A DNA stretch of 64,000 nt, taken from positions 1-64,000 of the forward strand of contig SWDT01000032.1 in the NCBI GenBank assembly GCA_009193035.1, written 5' to 3'. The stretch is from Halicephalobus mephisto. Taxonomy: Eukaryota; Nematoda; Chromadorea; Rhabditida; Panagrolaimidae. Both the position numbers and the translations under genes were made by a program. Every line of letters begins with the position of its first letter. Positions within the stretch are counted from its first letter, which is position 1. The notes beneath the pieces are model-generated. The model searched no databases. It was not told where the DNA came from and saw only the letters and a list, made by a program, of their open reading frames with translations. Below are positions 33,350 to 44,959 of this stretch, piece after piece.

Positions 33350-35234
33350 TTTTTCCGATAAATCTGTCCATAAACTTGAGTTTTGATTAATTAATTTTAA
33401 AAAAAAACAAGTTCACCCGATTTGGAACCGATCTGGTCCGATGAAAGCCAGTTTTTCCTCTGAACGGCCTTCCAGATTCCGTTCGTCAAACGGTTCCGCT
33501 TTTTGAGGAAATAAATTCAAAGATCATATTTGACGAAAAATGGGCGGAACTACAATGTCAACCAAAATTGATTCTTCCGACTAACGAGGCAGATGCTCAA
33601 TGTCAACTTCAAGTTCATCTTCACTTTTGTGTCTTGTTCCCAAATCGTCACGTTTAATTCAAATTTTTTTGCAGACGGAAATTAGGAATCAGTATCCAAA
33701 AATTGGATAGTGACTAAACAGTCACTGTTTATATACTATCTGGTATTCTCATTAAAGCGGTTTTTAGATAGGTTTAGTCTCAATAAACACATAGGATAGT
33801 GACTAAAAGTATACATTGTAGACACTATCATTTTTTATTAGAGATTTTTGAATAAATTTAAAGTCTCAGTAAACACACAGGATAGTGACTAAAAGTATAC
33901 ATTGTAGACACTATCATTTTTTATCAGAAATTTTTGAATAAATTTAAAATCTCAGTAAACATATATAATAGTGACTAAAAGTATATATTTTAGACACTAT
34001 CATTTTTTATCAGAAATTTTTGAATAAATTTAAAGTCTCAGTAAACACACAGGATAGTGACTAAAAAATTTCCATTTTAGACACTATTCATTTTTCTTAT
34101 TGGAGTGGTTTTTAGATAAGCTTTGACAACTATTTTGAGCCCCTGGGATAGTGACCAGAAAGTGTCTATCCTAAACGCTGTTTATCCGATTTATTGGAGC
34201 GATTTTTTGTGGATTTTGACGGCTCCAATAAGCTCCAAAAATAGTGACTGCAAAAAATAGTGAAATTTTCAAAATTAGTCACTATCCAATCGATATAAGT
34301 TTTGAAAATGGTAATTACAGAAAAACTTTGCACATAGGGTCATGGCCCCAATAACGTCTTAGGTGATAAATTTTCAGAAAATCAGAACGTGGCGACCGGT
34401 CTCAAGAAAATAAATGTTCGTCCCCTTAGGTCTTCTGCAATATAAACCGAATTCCCCCCGCGGGCCTCGTTAGTCGTCTGAATCACAGACTTAAAACTTG
34501 ATTCAAAGTTTTCACTTTTACTCATCATTTTATTTTTGCTTCCGATTGATCTTCTTTGCCAGCGGCGATCGCGAAAATTCTGAATCCTTTATTTCCATCT
34601 TTTTTGCGAAAAGATCGGATTTTTATTTTTCATTGATTTTTGAATTTTATCGATTATTATTTATTAAAATTCTGTAAAAAGTTAAAAATCTAAAAGGAGG
34701 TTCTGGAAGTCCGCAGAAGGCCAGACAAGGCTCCAGAAGTCAGTCCGAGATTCTGGAAAGTTGTGAAATTTTGGATTTTTCAGAAAATTCTGAAATTTGG
34801 AAGTTTCTAAAATTTTTAGAATTTAATAGTTTCTAGAATTTGAAAATTTTTAGAATTTGAAAATTTTTAGAATTTAATAAAGTTTTTAGAATTTTCTGGA
34901 ATTTGATTAAAATTTTATAGAATATAATCGAGATTTCTCAAATTCACTAAAATGTCTCAAAATCTCGTAGGGCTTTCTGAATTCTTCCAGAATCTCATAA
35001 AAACACATTCCTCCAGAATTTGACAGCCTTCTGAAGTCGTCTTCAAATTCTAAAAATTTTCAAACATTCGTGTCGAGACAATTTCGAAAAAGTTTATTTT
35101 TAATTTTTTAATAAACATGATTTCAGAATTAACATCTGAAACCTAGATTCTGGAAATTCGTGTCGAGACCGATTTCGTAATAACTTATTTTTAAAAATTT
35201 TCTAAATACAGTAATTTCAGGGAAAAGACCTAAA
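33350..35234. other. Gap between paralogues
   Basis: 33,400-33,690 and 34,300-34,640 are unique and of mixed composition, with no exon I can support. 34,700-35,060 has ttctggaagt and tttagaatttgaaaattttt repeats. Two cgtgtcgaga motifs lie at about 35,065 and 35,160, just before the next gene. Confidence 0.4.
33695..34275. repeat. 86-nt tandem repeat containing an internal palindrome
   Basis: Units with gatagtgactaaaagtatac followed by attgtagacactatc start near 33,790, 33,879, 33,965 and 34,050, with diverged copies on each side. In each unit gatagtg and cactatc are inverted and could pair as a small hairpin. Confidence 0.8.
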
Positions 35235-36114
35235 ATGACATTGAAAACACTTCTGATCGTTTCTTTAGTTGGATTAACTTTGGGAGATATCTCTGTAAAG
35301 ATCGAGAGACATTTTCCATGTTCTCCAGCCACAGGCAAGTGGACATTTTTAATTTTTTAAAATTTTTTAAAATTTTTTTTTATTTTTTTAATTTACTAAA
35401 AATTTGAGAAACATGTTTTGCGATCGGTGGCTTGGCCGCTGACGTCACAATTCTGTCGCCTTGGGGAATGATCGATAGATTCTAGGACCCAGCAAGGAGA
35501 ACATGAGAATCAAGTTTCCGAGTTACAAGTCTACTGGCGTAAATTTTCGCGAAGAAAAAAGTGATGGACATAAGTGCTTCAGAATGAGTGGAGGTAAAGT
35601 TGAAGTTTTTCCCCCAGGGCTTGATGGAAATAAAAAATATTATGTACATCTGGAGACCAGAATCGGTATCAGTGGAAAACCCGAAAGATGCGTCAATGCG
35701 GATCAAAACGGATGTGGCGGAATCGGATCCTGTGTTCATTGTGACATTTGTCGGACAATGGGTGGATCATTGAAAAATTTCGTTCAAATTTATCAAAAAG
35801 ACGCTCCAGCAAAGTGTTCTGCAGAAGGATTAGCTTCAGGAGAATATACTGATCTTTCTTTAAAAATTTGTCTTCCAACAAAAAACGAACTTTTGCCTTT
35901 TCTCGATTCAAATTCCAGCAGAGCTCAACAAATCTGGGAACTTATCCTTTCCACAAAAGGCAAATCCGGACAAATCCCCCTCGTCGTCGCTGCGAGAATC
36001 TTCGATCGTCCGATCAACAAACTTCCCATCAAGGAGCTCAACGACGCCCTTCACGGAAGCAAGAGAGGCATGATCGGATGCCACTGGATCTACGCCACCA
36101 TCTCTCAGACCTAG
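35235..36114 (+). CDS. Secreted Cys-rich protein, nematode family, paralogue 2
   Basis: Exons 35235-35334 and 35486-36114 join in phase, total 242 residues. A signal peptide (MTLKTLLIVSLVGLTLG) is followed by a domain parallel to the neighbour: CFRMSGGKVEV, then GCGGIGSCVHCDICRT, then GLASGEYTDLSLKICLP, ending GCHWIYATISQT. The intron begins GCAAGT instead of GT. The GC donor is supported because paralogue 1 has an intron of identical position and phase (after a codon's first G, next exon starting GA). The alternative GT two bases on breaks the frame. Introns equivalent to 2 and 3 of paralogue 1 are absent. The function is unknown. Confidence 0.85.
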
Positions 36115-36245
36115 GTACCCCTGTTCCACCACAAAGGCCTTATTTGTAATTATTGGTCTTATCCAGGTGCTTTTGCACTTTCGACTTTCTCGAGACAGGT
36201 CGTCTTTGTTGCCAAAATTTTTGTACAGTTTTTTATATAAAAAAT

Positions 36246-39071
36246 TTAAATTGATGATTCATTAATTTTTGAAATTTTTCGATTTACAACATCTGGCATA
36301 GCAATGTTTTTTGTTTCTGGTAAAATCAAAGCTCCAGCTACAGTTGAAAAAATTAAAATACAAGTTGTCGTGGCGAGAGCGGATCCGGGCCAGGCCCATT
36401 TGTTCATGTTCACCAATTGGGGTGCTAGACCCCCACCGATCCGCTCCACAACCCCGAACGCTCCGACAGCCATAGCTCTCATGAGAGTAGGATAGAGTTC
36501 GATGGAGTACTGCTTGTATACGGTAAAAAAGACGGAGGAGTTGATGATGCCCCCGAGGAGGGCGAACACCGTCATCAAAATTGATCCTGAAGGAGAATGG
36601 GAGAAGGTCGACAGCAGCAGAACCAGGAAGTAACAGAAAGTTGTCATTGCTGAAAAACAATTTTAAAAATTTCAATTTTTTTTATAAAAATTAAAATAAA
36701 TTTTCTCCAAAAAAAGATTAAAAATTACAAATTCACTTATTTTAAACAAAAATAAAATAAATTTCAGTTATAAAATTTATAAAAATCACAAATTCGCTTA
36801 TTTTAAGCAAAAGTAAAATTTTCGTCAGAAGTAATCGAAAAATAGCAAAAATAATCCTATCATGAAATTCTCTAAAATCAAGAATTTGCTTATTTTTAAA
36901 TAAAAATAAAACTTTCTGCAAAAATCAACTTTTATCGTGAAATTTTTAAAAATAAAAATAAGCGAAATTCAAAATTAATTTTTATCATGAAATTTTTAAA
37001 AATAAAAATAAGCGAAATTCAAAATTAACTTTTATCATGGAATTTTTAAAAATAAAAATAAGCAAAATTCAAAATTAATTTTTATCATGAAATTTTTAAA
37101 AATAAAAAAATTCGCTCATTTTTAGCAAAAATGGAATTTCTCGTTTAAAAATAAGCGAAATTCAAAACCATTTTATTTTAGTTCAATTTTTCCTTTTTTA
37201 TTGCTATTAAAATTATGTTTACTGTAAACTGAAACTTTGCAAAAAAAATATTAAATTGTGATCCGCGATGTCGATATTCGAAGAATTAAGTAATTCGGCC
37301 AATTTTGGTTTTTTTGCATTCAGACCAGTTTGAAGAAAAATTACTTACATTGAGAACCGATGAACATGGTCCTTCTTCCGAACCAAGAACAGCTTTTCGT
37401 CTCCATGAAGACGATGAAAAACGGGACCCACATCCTCAGAAGTCCGTACAAGGCGATGTTCACGAAGGGACTTCCGGCCAAAACTTGCACATCGAAGATT
37501 ATCACAGCTACACATAGTTCTACAGTAAGAGCACTGAGAATCATAACTACAGTATAACTGATTAATTTTTTTGATGAAACCAAATCCCAAAGAGAATAAA
37601 TTTTTTCGGAATCTTGGTTATCCATGACTTCAACTTGCATCAGATCCGACTCCCGGAAGGTCACTTGGCAGTCGTTCCATTTCGCCAGAGAATTCAGTTC
37701 TTTAGCGGCTTCTCGATACCGTTTTTTCTGAATCAACCATCGTGGAGATTCTTTCCAAAACAACATCAGAATCAAAACAGGAGCACAAACGAGATTAATA
37801 AAAAATAAATAATTTCTCCAATTTGCGGTAAAATAAGCGATTATTGAAGATATTTGAAGTGCGAAACTCCATTGAAATGCTAAAGTTTGAACAATACGGT
37901 ATTTAGGTCCAACTGTTTCACTTGCAAGAGTCATCGAAGAATCCACAAGAGCACCGTAAGCCAATCCCATTCCGAACATGGAAGCAGCCAACACGGCCCA
38001 ATCTGAACTGACAGCTCCACAAAGACCGAAAAAACACATCTGAACAGCTCCTGAATACGATACCCATTTTCTTCCGAAGATATCTGCCAAATGACCTCCA
38101 ACAATAGCTCCAACAGCAGATCCTACGGCCTGGAGGGTCTGCATATGCTGCGGCAACTGCGACATGGGACAAACAAAATCATCTTCTTCGTAGAGACTGT
38201 AGAAAACGGATTTTGTTTCGTTCAAAGGACACAAAGCGATTCTTTCACAAGGATTCAGAATCTTAAAAATCATACTTTTTAATCTGTCGATTATGTGATG
38301 TTTATGTTCCAATTTTGACAAATTTGAAAATTAAAAAACAATTTTTTATCGAATTTTAAAAATCATTTTAGATTAATTTTTAATTTTTTACAAAACTTTA
38401 AAATAGAATTTTAAATGTTCTTAGAATCAGGGCTAGTTTTTAAAATTTAGAATTCTGAAGAGCAATTTCTGATTTTAAATTTAAAGTTTGTAAATTTAAT
38501 TATTTTATATTTAATTATTTTTAAATTTTGCCTTCAGAATTGAAATAAATGTTGCATAATTAATTTTGAATATTTTTAAAGTTGAACAATAATTACTTAA
38601 AATAGGCATTCAAACTAGTAGATTTAGAATCTAAAATCAGAATACAGTATTCTAAATATTGACTATCAATTCTGACTTCAGATTCAGAATCTATGAATTT
38701 AATTATTTTTAAATTTTGACTTCAGAATTGGAACATGAATGTAATACGTAATTTGTCTACAGTAAACCAACCTCGGAAGATCTGTGATTTTCACATTCTG
38801 GAGTCAAACTTGCGAATGAAATAAAAACGTAATTTCCAGCGGCATTCAACATGGCATACTGTATGACTAACAACATAAAAAATTGATATCTACCGTACTC
38901 CTTGATAAATTTAAAAACGTCTTCGAATTGGTAAATTTGAATTCTTGAAGGAGACTGTCTTCTGGAGCCGTCGGAAACGGTCCATTGAGGCGTCTCCTGG
39001 AGGATGGACTTCTGGAGATCGGATTCGGATTCAGAAGAACTCGAAGTCGAAGGTCTGGGAGATTCCGCCAT
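36246..39071 (-). CDS. SLC22-type organic ion transporter (major facilitator)
   Basis: Exons 39071-38772, 38261-37349 and 36649-36246 join in phase, total 538 residues. A Ser/Glu-rich cytosolic start precedes TM1, a Cys-containing extracellular loop and the MFS motif A GGHLADIFGRKW (about residues 155-166). The SLC22 signature ESPRWL is at about 271-276. A second motif-A-like FGRRTMF begins the C-terminal half, and LPETKN closes the last helix. These features place it with organic cation/anion or carnitine transporters in the plasma membrane; the substrate is not predictable. An acceptor TTTCAG lies 2 nt before ATG 39071, consistent with trans-splicing. The acceptor of exon 2 (TTTTTAAG) is weak. 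The stop lies 131 nt from the convergent secreted-protein gene. Confidence 0.9.
36790..37150 (-). repeat. 51-nt intronic repeat (aaaaataagcgaaattcaaa)
   Basis: Five units of atttttatcatgaaattttt plus aaaaataaaaataagcgaaa lie in the 699-nt second intron of the transporter gene. Confidence 0.8.
38330..38760 (-). other. Intron 1 of the SLC22 gene
   Basis: A/T-rich, with loose repeats of ttcagaatt(g/c) and taattatttttaaattttg. No other feature. Confidence 0.5.
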
Positions 39072-40655
39072 AGCTGAAACAATTACGGATTCTGGATCGT
39101 AAAAAAACAAAAAAACAAAGATTAATTTTGTAATAAAGACAAGTCCGTTCATCGATCAGTTTTGTCGATAATGACGAGAACAAGGACAGAACTTGAATCT
39201 CAAAAGAAACCGATTTGAAGCGCGAAATCAGATAAGACAAAATGAGTGAAAAAGTCCGTTTTGTAGTTCGAAACAGAATATAGAGCTGTCCTAAGAAAAA
39301 TTCCCTTTTTGGAACCGTTATATTTCAGCGAATACTGAGAGAATCTGAAAAATCATTTTTTCGTTCATCTCAGTTACGTTTATGGTTTTGTTTATGATCA
39401 AAAATCAAGTTATTATAAAATTCAAAAACAAACATTACTACGCAATAATGCCTAAAGGGATTTTATAAAAAAAAAGACAAAAAATTTCATAAAATTTTAA
39501 ATATTTTTTATAAATTTTTTAATTTTTTATAAAATTTTAAATATTTTTTATTTTTTATAAAATTTAAATTTTTTTATTTTTTACAAAATATTTAAATTTT
39601 TTTGGTTTCTTGAAAGTTTCAGAATTTTGAAATTTATTTTATTTTTTTAAAATTTTCATTAGATTTTAGAAAAATTCAAAAATTTCTAAGATTCTAAGAA
39701 ATTATAAAATTCCATAAAATTTTGTAAGATTTTCGAAATTTCTACAGAATTCTAAAAACTTTTTAAAATTTATAAAGAATTATTAAAAAATTTAAAAATT
39801 TCTAAGAAATTCCAGAAAGTTGTAAATTTCGAAATTTTAAAAAATTCTAATTTTTAGAAAAAGTTTAAAATTTTGGAAGATTTCAGAGCACTATGAATAC
39901 TTCGAAGATTTCAGAATCTTCTATTAAATCCTAAAAAAGTATAAAATTCTGAAAAATCAAAAAATTCCAAAAAATTTTCCAAAAAATTCTATAAAATTTC
40001 AAAAATTACGGTACTTTTTATTAAACTTTAAAAATTTCTAAAATTCTTAAAAAATTTCAAAATTTTATAAAACTTTCAAAAATTACGGTACTTTTTATTA
40101 AATTTTAAAAATTTCTATAAAATTCTAAAAAATCAAAAAATTCTAAAATTTTTAAAAAATTTCAAAATTTTATAAAATTTTCAAAAATTACGGTACTTTT
40201 TATTAAATTTAAAAAATTTTTACATATTTTAGTTTTAAAAATTACAGTAATTTTATAAAATAGCAAAAAACGAACCTAAGATAAATCTCAAAAAAGAAAT
40301 TGTCACTTTTAGAAAAGGAATAATTGGCCGGTGATTTCAGAGGAACTTGTTCCATTCGCCTCTTTTTCCATTTCAGACGAAATTATTGCGCAACTCGAAA
40401 TTTTAACTTGATTTAGAAGCAAATTCACTGTTTTTAGCTAAATTAGTTATTTCCAAGTTGCACAAGTTTTAATCGTTTTTAAAAATAAAACGGGTTTTTT
40501 GAGGAAGAAAACTGAAACCATACGTTTTTGAACTTTTAGAACTCGACGGATTTTCTAAATTGCATCAACGATTTTTTTGATGTACCGTTAGTTGGGGATT
40601 ACCGTGGAATCTGAAGATAATTCCCATCGTGAAACGCCTGAAAAAATAATGAGGT
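39072..40655. other. Gap upstream of the transporter
   Basis: 39,470-40,240 is low-complexity, with three copies of ttcaaaaattacggtacttt at about 40,000, 40,080 and 40,190. 40,270-40,640 is unique with no exon seen. Confidence 0.45.
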
Positions 40656-40659
40656 CGTT

Positions 40660-41640
40660 TATTTCCAAACATGAGCGAAATTTTACATAAAAAAATTGAT
40701 GAAAAAAATGAAATTAACTCTCACCAAGAAATTTTCGAAACTCACTACAAAGTCGTTTATTTTTAAGTATAAATGAAATTTTCACTAAAATTAGTTTAAA
40801 AAGTAAGACAAATTTCTACCGTAATTTTTTCAAATTCATTACAAAGTCGTTTTTTTGTAAGTATAAATGAAATTTTCACTAAAATTAGCCTAAAAAGTGA
40901 AACAAATTCCTACCGTAATTTTTTCAAATTCACTACAAAGTCGTTTTTTTGTAAGGATAAATGAAATTTTCACTAAAATTAGCCTAAAAAGTAAGACAAA
41001 TTCCTACCGTAATCTTCTGAAGTTCACTACAAAGTCGCTTATTTTTAAGTATAAATGAAATTTTCACTAAAATTAGCCTAAAAAGTGAAACAAATTTCTA
41101 CCGTAATTTTTTCAAATTCATTACAAAGTCGTTTTTTTGTAAGTATAAATGAAATTTTCACTAAAATTAGCCTAAAAAGTGAAACAAATTCCTACCGTAA
41201 TCTTCTAAAATTCACTACAAAGTCGTTTATTTTTAAGTATAAATGAAATTTTCACTAAAATTAGCCTAAAAAGTAAGACAAATTCCTACCGTAATTTTTT
41301 CAAATTCATTACAAATTCGCTTATTTCCAAGCGAAAGTAGAATTTTCACTAAAATTAGCCTAAAAAGTGAAACAAATTCCTACCGTAATCTTCTGAAGTT
41401 CACTACAAAGTCGTTTTTTTGTAAGTATAAATGAAATTTTCACTAAAATTAGCCTAAAAATGCAACAAATTTCTACCGTAATTTTTTCAAATTCATTACA
41501 AAGTCGCTTATTTTCAAAAGAAAGTAGAACTTTCACTAAAATTAGCCTAAAAAGTGAAACAAATTCCTACCGTAATCTTCTGAAGTTTACCAAAGTCGTT
41601 TGTTTTTAAGCAAAAGTGAAATTTAGCGTTAAAAACAGTC
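40660..41640. repeat. 94-nt tandem repeat, about ten copies
   Basis: The word taccgtaat recurs at about 40,817, 40,911, 41,005, 41,099, 41,194, 41,287, 41,380, 41,475 and 41,569, a regular 93-95 nt spacing. Units contain cactacaaagtcgtttattt, aagtataaatgaaattttca and ctaaaattagcctaaaaagt. Copies are very similar. No spacer structure is present, so this is not CRISPR. Confidence 0.9.
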
Positions 41641-42478
41641 TGCAAAAAGAGCGAATTCGCTTCTTTTTAAATAAAAAAATATATTTTAATTTAGAACTAA
41701 CCTAAAAACGTTGAAATCAACTTCTGCTAAGATCTTTTTCAAAATCCTAACGAATTTTTTTAATAATCTTCTTGAAAATAAAAATGTTTATTTTCTAATA
41801 ATCACTAAAAATATATACTTCTTAATTTTCTACCATTATTAAGCACAAATTTTCGAAATTTCTAAATTTTGCAGATTTTTAAAAATATTATTGGAAAAAA
41901 AATGAAAAATTTCTTCACAAGTTGATTTTTTTCAGTATCTTCAAGATTTGATGCCCGAAGATATAGAACAAAATCAGATTTATTTCTGTTTTAATGGTTA
42001 TTAAAAATATCGAAATTAAAAAAAATAAAATTAATTTTTGGTTATATTTCAATCGATTCCGAAATTAGAATTTAACTTCGAAGAACCCATTGTTAGATTT
42101 CAGAATTCTTAATTAAACTGATATATCGCTAAATTCATACTACAACTCCTATAATCGAAGGACTTTAATAAATTTAGAATTATTAGAATTCACCAAATCT
42201 GAAATTCAAAAAACCTGGCTTCAAGTCACTCAGTACCACAACCAATGAAAAACAACTCCTGTAAAATAACCATATCTATGAAGTACTTAAGGCTGTAAAA
42301 TCAGAAATCAATTATTTTAAAGTTCCTTTTTCCGAAAAAACCACCAAATTTCGGATTTCCCAATTCTTCATCCACAAAACAGAATCCTCCACTTCTTCCT
42401 ATGACACTCTTGTAATCTTCCGTAAGTTTGATAGAAATTTCATAAAACTCAACAAATTAAACAAAAAATTAAAAACCA
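41641..42478. other. Gap downstream of RPAC2
   Basis: A/T-rich unique sequence that includes the presumed 3' untranslated region of the minus-strand gene. No other feature is supported. Confidence 0.4.
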
Positions 42479-42900
42479 TCAACAAGAGGATTTGTACAAA
42501 CTTAATCCTTCTTGGTATTTTTCCTTAACAGTCGAAAATGTACTGTCTAGGACATCAATTGCTTGCATTAGGACTTTCATAGCATCGAACCCTTTCTTTG
42601 TTTGGATTCTGAACAAAATAGCATCTTCCAAAGGATGAGGAATGTTGTAGCCAGCAAATTCAACGCCATCACTGAAATCATACAAAATATAATCAGTAAT
42701 CCATATAAAAACCTTACGTGTCGTTCAAAGCATGGCTCACAGCCGATCCTAAAGTGTGGTCTTCTCCCTTGATCAAAAGAGTAAGCATAGTGGGGTCCTT
42801 TCGATACTGCTCTATATCCAGCTGAAACATTATTTATTTTATATAAAAATCAAACAAAACTTACAATTTCGATTCTTCCATCGAAGCTGTCCCGAGCCAT
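42479..42900 (-). CDS. rpac-19: RNA polymerase I and III subunit RPAC2 (AC19)
   Basis: Exons 42900-42865, 42821-42718 and 42671-42479 join in phase, total 110 residues. It is the small alpha-like subunit shared by RNA polymerases I and III, which pairs with RPAC1/AC40 during core assembly in the nucleus. Diagnostic blocks are EDHTLGSAVSHALND and VEFAGYNIPHPLED...RIQTKKG, the conserved Rpb11/AC19 alpha motif. It is slightly shorter than the usual 130-140 residues, mainly at the N-terminus, where the protein begins MARDSFDGRIEI. Introns are 43 and 46 nt, typical of nematodes. Confidence 0.9.
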
Positions 42901-43470
42901 TTTGAAGGGAAATGAGGTGAAAGGAGACTAAAATAAAGAAAAGCGATATATGGGAAATGTAAAACTTTGTCAAGACATTGGATGAACATGCATTCTTATT
43001 TTCGACAGCGTTCCACACAGAACGCCAAGTTGACGCGTGATTCAATATTTGCGTTTTTTAATAAGTATGTAACAAGGATCATTTCCACGTTTTGTGCCGT
43101 TTGGAAAAATACCCTTTTTTTTACTTTTTGAATGATTCTAGTCACAGCCCAGGAAGGACTGCGTTGGCTGATAATGATCCTTTATAAAACGTTTGTTTGA
43201 GATTAAAAAAGCACAGAACTAAATATTTAATTTTTCCGTAAACGTTCAAATCCGCGAGTTGGGGCTTCGAATGTTTGGATCACCTGTTTTTTGCGCTACA
43301 TTGCTATTTATTGCGTTACATCTATCTTATTGTGCAATTCACTGTCTTTTGCGGGTTTTTGATATATAAAATGTAATTTTTAAGTACTGTGAGTTTTACC
43401 CCAAGGATTAAAGATAACAATAGATACAATAACCAATGACCAATGACGAATTAAATTTAAGGTTTTAGAG
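42901..43470. other. Gap upstream of RPAC2
   Basis: Unique A/T-rich sequence with no exon or repeat recognised. The RPAC2 promoter should lie here. Confidence 0.35.
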
Positions 43471-43474
43471 ATTG

Positions 43475-43698
43475 TTATTAGAGAATACAAATGAAGATGT
43501 GGAAGCAGGAGAATATAGTGATCAACCGGCTGAGATTGTAGAATCAAAGGAAGAAGATAAAAAATGTGAAAATTATTGAGACGAAGATGTTGCTCATGCC
43601 AATGAATTCGAATTCAATGGAAACTGCAGGTTTAAGATCAATCAGTTAATCAAATGGTCAGCTCCTGTCGAATTTTACCAAAAAGATCACATCTAAAA
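43475..43698 (+). pseudogene. Decayed coding scrap, probably from a mobile element
   Basis: One frame reads an acidic stretch (ENTNEDVEAGEYSDQPAE) interrupted by TGA near 43,578 and then FNGNCRFKINQLIKWSAPV before a stop at about 43,695. There is no start, no splice partner and no recognised family. Its position next to the LTR-like fragment suggests element-derived sequence. Confidence 0.3.
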
Positions 43699-43724
43699 GA
43701 ATGATATCCAGGGGTGTCATGTCC

Positions 43725-44040
43725 GTGTACCATAGGCGTTGGTGAAATGTGAGGTGTCGATGATAGGACACCTCGGGAGTTCCTTTATTAGGCGGAAAAC
43801 TGTTGGTTCCTACCGTTAGCAATTCAAGTATATTTATCTTAATATGAGCATAGAACAAGAGAAGAAAAGTCCTCGTTTGATCGAAGTCAAATTCGGGCCA
43901 GGTTGGAGTTGGATTCTCTCAAAGACTGACTCTTTTTGACTCTCTAATCTCACATCCTAGGCATCTACTGACTGAACGGAACTTTGAGCTTTCTTTCTAG
44001 GACATTAGCGGTTTAACTCCTATCTTTATGCCTACAACTT
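43725..44040 (-). mobile_element. Fragment of a dispersed element (LTR-like), copy 2
   Basis: Inverted homologue of 1000-1310, with shared blocks such as tagcaattcaagtatattta and acaagagaagaaaagtcctc. It extends beyond the homology of the other copy on the low-coordinate side. Old and diverged; the element type is unproven. Confidence 0.55.
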
Positions 44041-44655
44041 TTTAACGAAATTTTGTTGCATCGGATATATGAAATTGAAAATCAGCAAAAGAACAGCTAT
44101 CATCGACCTCATAACACCAAAAATTATCTTTTTTAGATTAGTGTTGGATAATTGTTATGAATTTCGATTTTGTTAGGGAATCTCCTAAATTCCAAATACT
44201 CCAATTTTATTATTTTAGTAGTTATTAATGTTTTCACAACATTCTCTAAAACAAGTCAAAAACCAACTTCTTCCTTGAGCATTAAAATTATAAAGTGGTA
44301 CTTATTAGGGATTTCATTTTCGGCTTAAAAGATCAGTAACCAAATTTCGCAAAAGAAAATCAAACATCATTCGTATCAGGCGCAATTTTTATTTTTTATT
44401 TTTATTTAAATCGATAAATTTCGATTTTTTACGGTATTGCTGTTAATTCATTTTTCCAATAATCCAATCGAAATGGAGGATTACTAACTCGTGTAAAAAA
44501 CGAGAAAAATAACGTATTGACCTAATCATGAACGATGTTCGATTATTACTCCTTATGATCTTGGTTAATGATCTTTTAACACAAATAGTTAATTATGCAA
44601 AATTAAACAATCTATACAAATAGTTTCCAATGTTAGTAAAGTAGTTAAAACCTGG
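44041..44655. other. Gap
   Basis: A/T-rich unique sequence; nothing supported. Confidence 0.35.
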
Positions 44656-44765
44656 CTATGGGGTGATTCTGACGCAGCCAGTGCCGTTATTTTCGCATCT
44701 GAAGCCGCTCTGACAACAAGCATTAGTTTCTGGACAGCAATTTGCATAAGGATAAGGACAACAAC
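44656..44765 (-). CDS. Last exon of a granulin-like secreted peptide
   Basis: From a clean acceptor (AATTTCAG before 44765) to TAG at 44658-44656 the exon encodes CCPYPYANCCPETNACC followed by QSGFRCENNGTGCVRITP. The CC-x(4-6)-CC-x(4-5)-CC spacing is that of the second half of a granulin domain. Upstream exons should lie on the minus strand between here and the divergent gene at 44,960, but no signal-peptide exon could be fixed. Only a short stretch with VQMEIT near 44,860 is possible. The gene is therefore reported as partial. Confidence 0.5.
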
Positions 44766-44959
44766 CTGAAATTAATCCGGGATTTATTTTATTTCAAATT
44801 TCAACAAAGATTGAATGAAAGACAACATGGAAGATTACTGTAGAAACCGCTAACCGTAATTTCCATCTGCACGCCTATGAAAGATTAAATTTTTTAAAAT
44901 TTTTAAGAAAAAACGAAATCAACGATGAAAAATCAAAAAAAAAGAAAAAATCTGATCCA

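Noticed and set aside
39031..39240. Upstream extension of the SLC22 start (MNGLVFITKL...)
   Set aside because: A TTTCAG acceptor 2 nt before ATG 39071 and the family's usual cytosolic start favour the internal Met.
40660..41640. CRISPR-like regular array
   Set aside because: Units repeat over their whole 94 nt with no unique spacers, and the DNA is plainly eukaryotic.
43570..43590. In-frame TGA as a selenocysteine or readthrough codon in the 43.5-kb open stretch
   Set aside because: No start, no conserved family, no SECIS-like hairpin noticed, and the stretch adjoins mobile-element sequence; simple decay is more likely.
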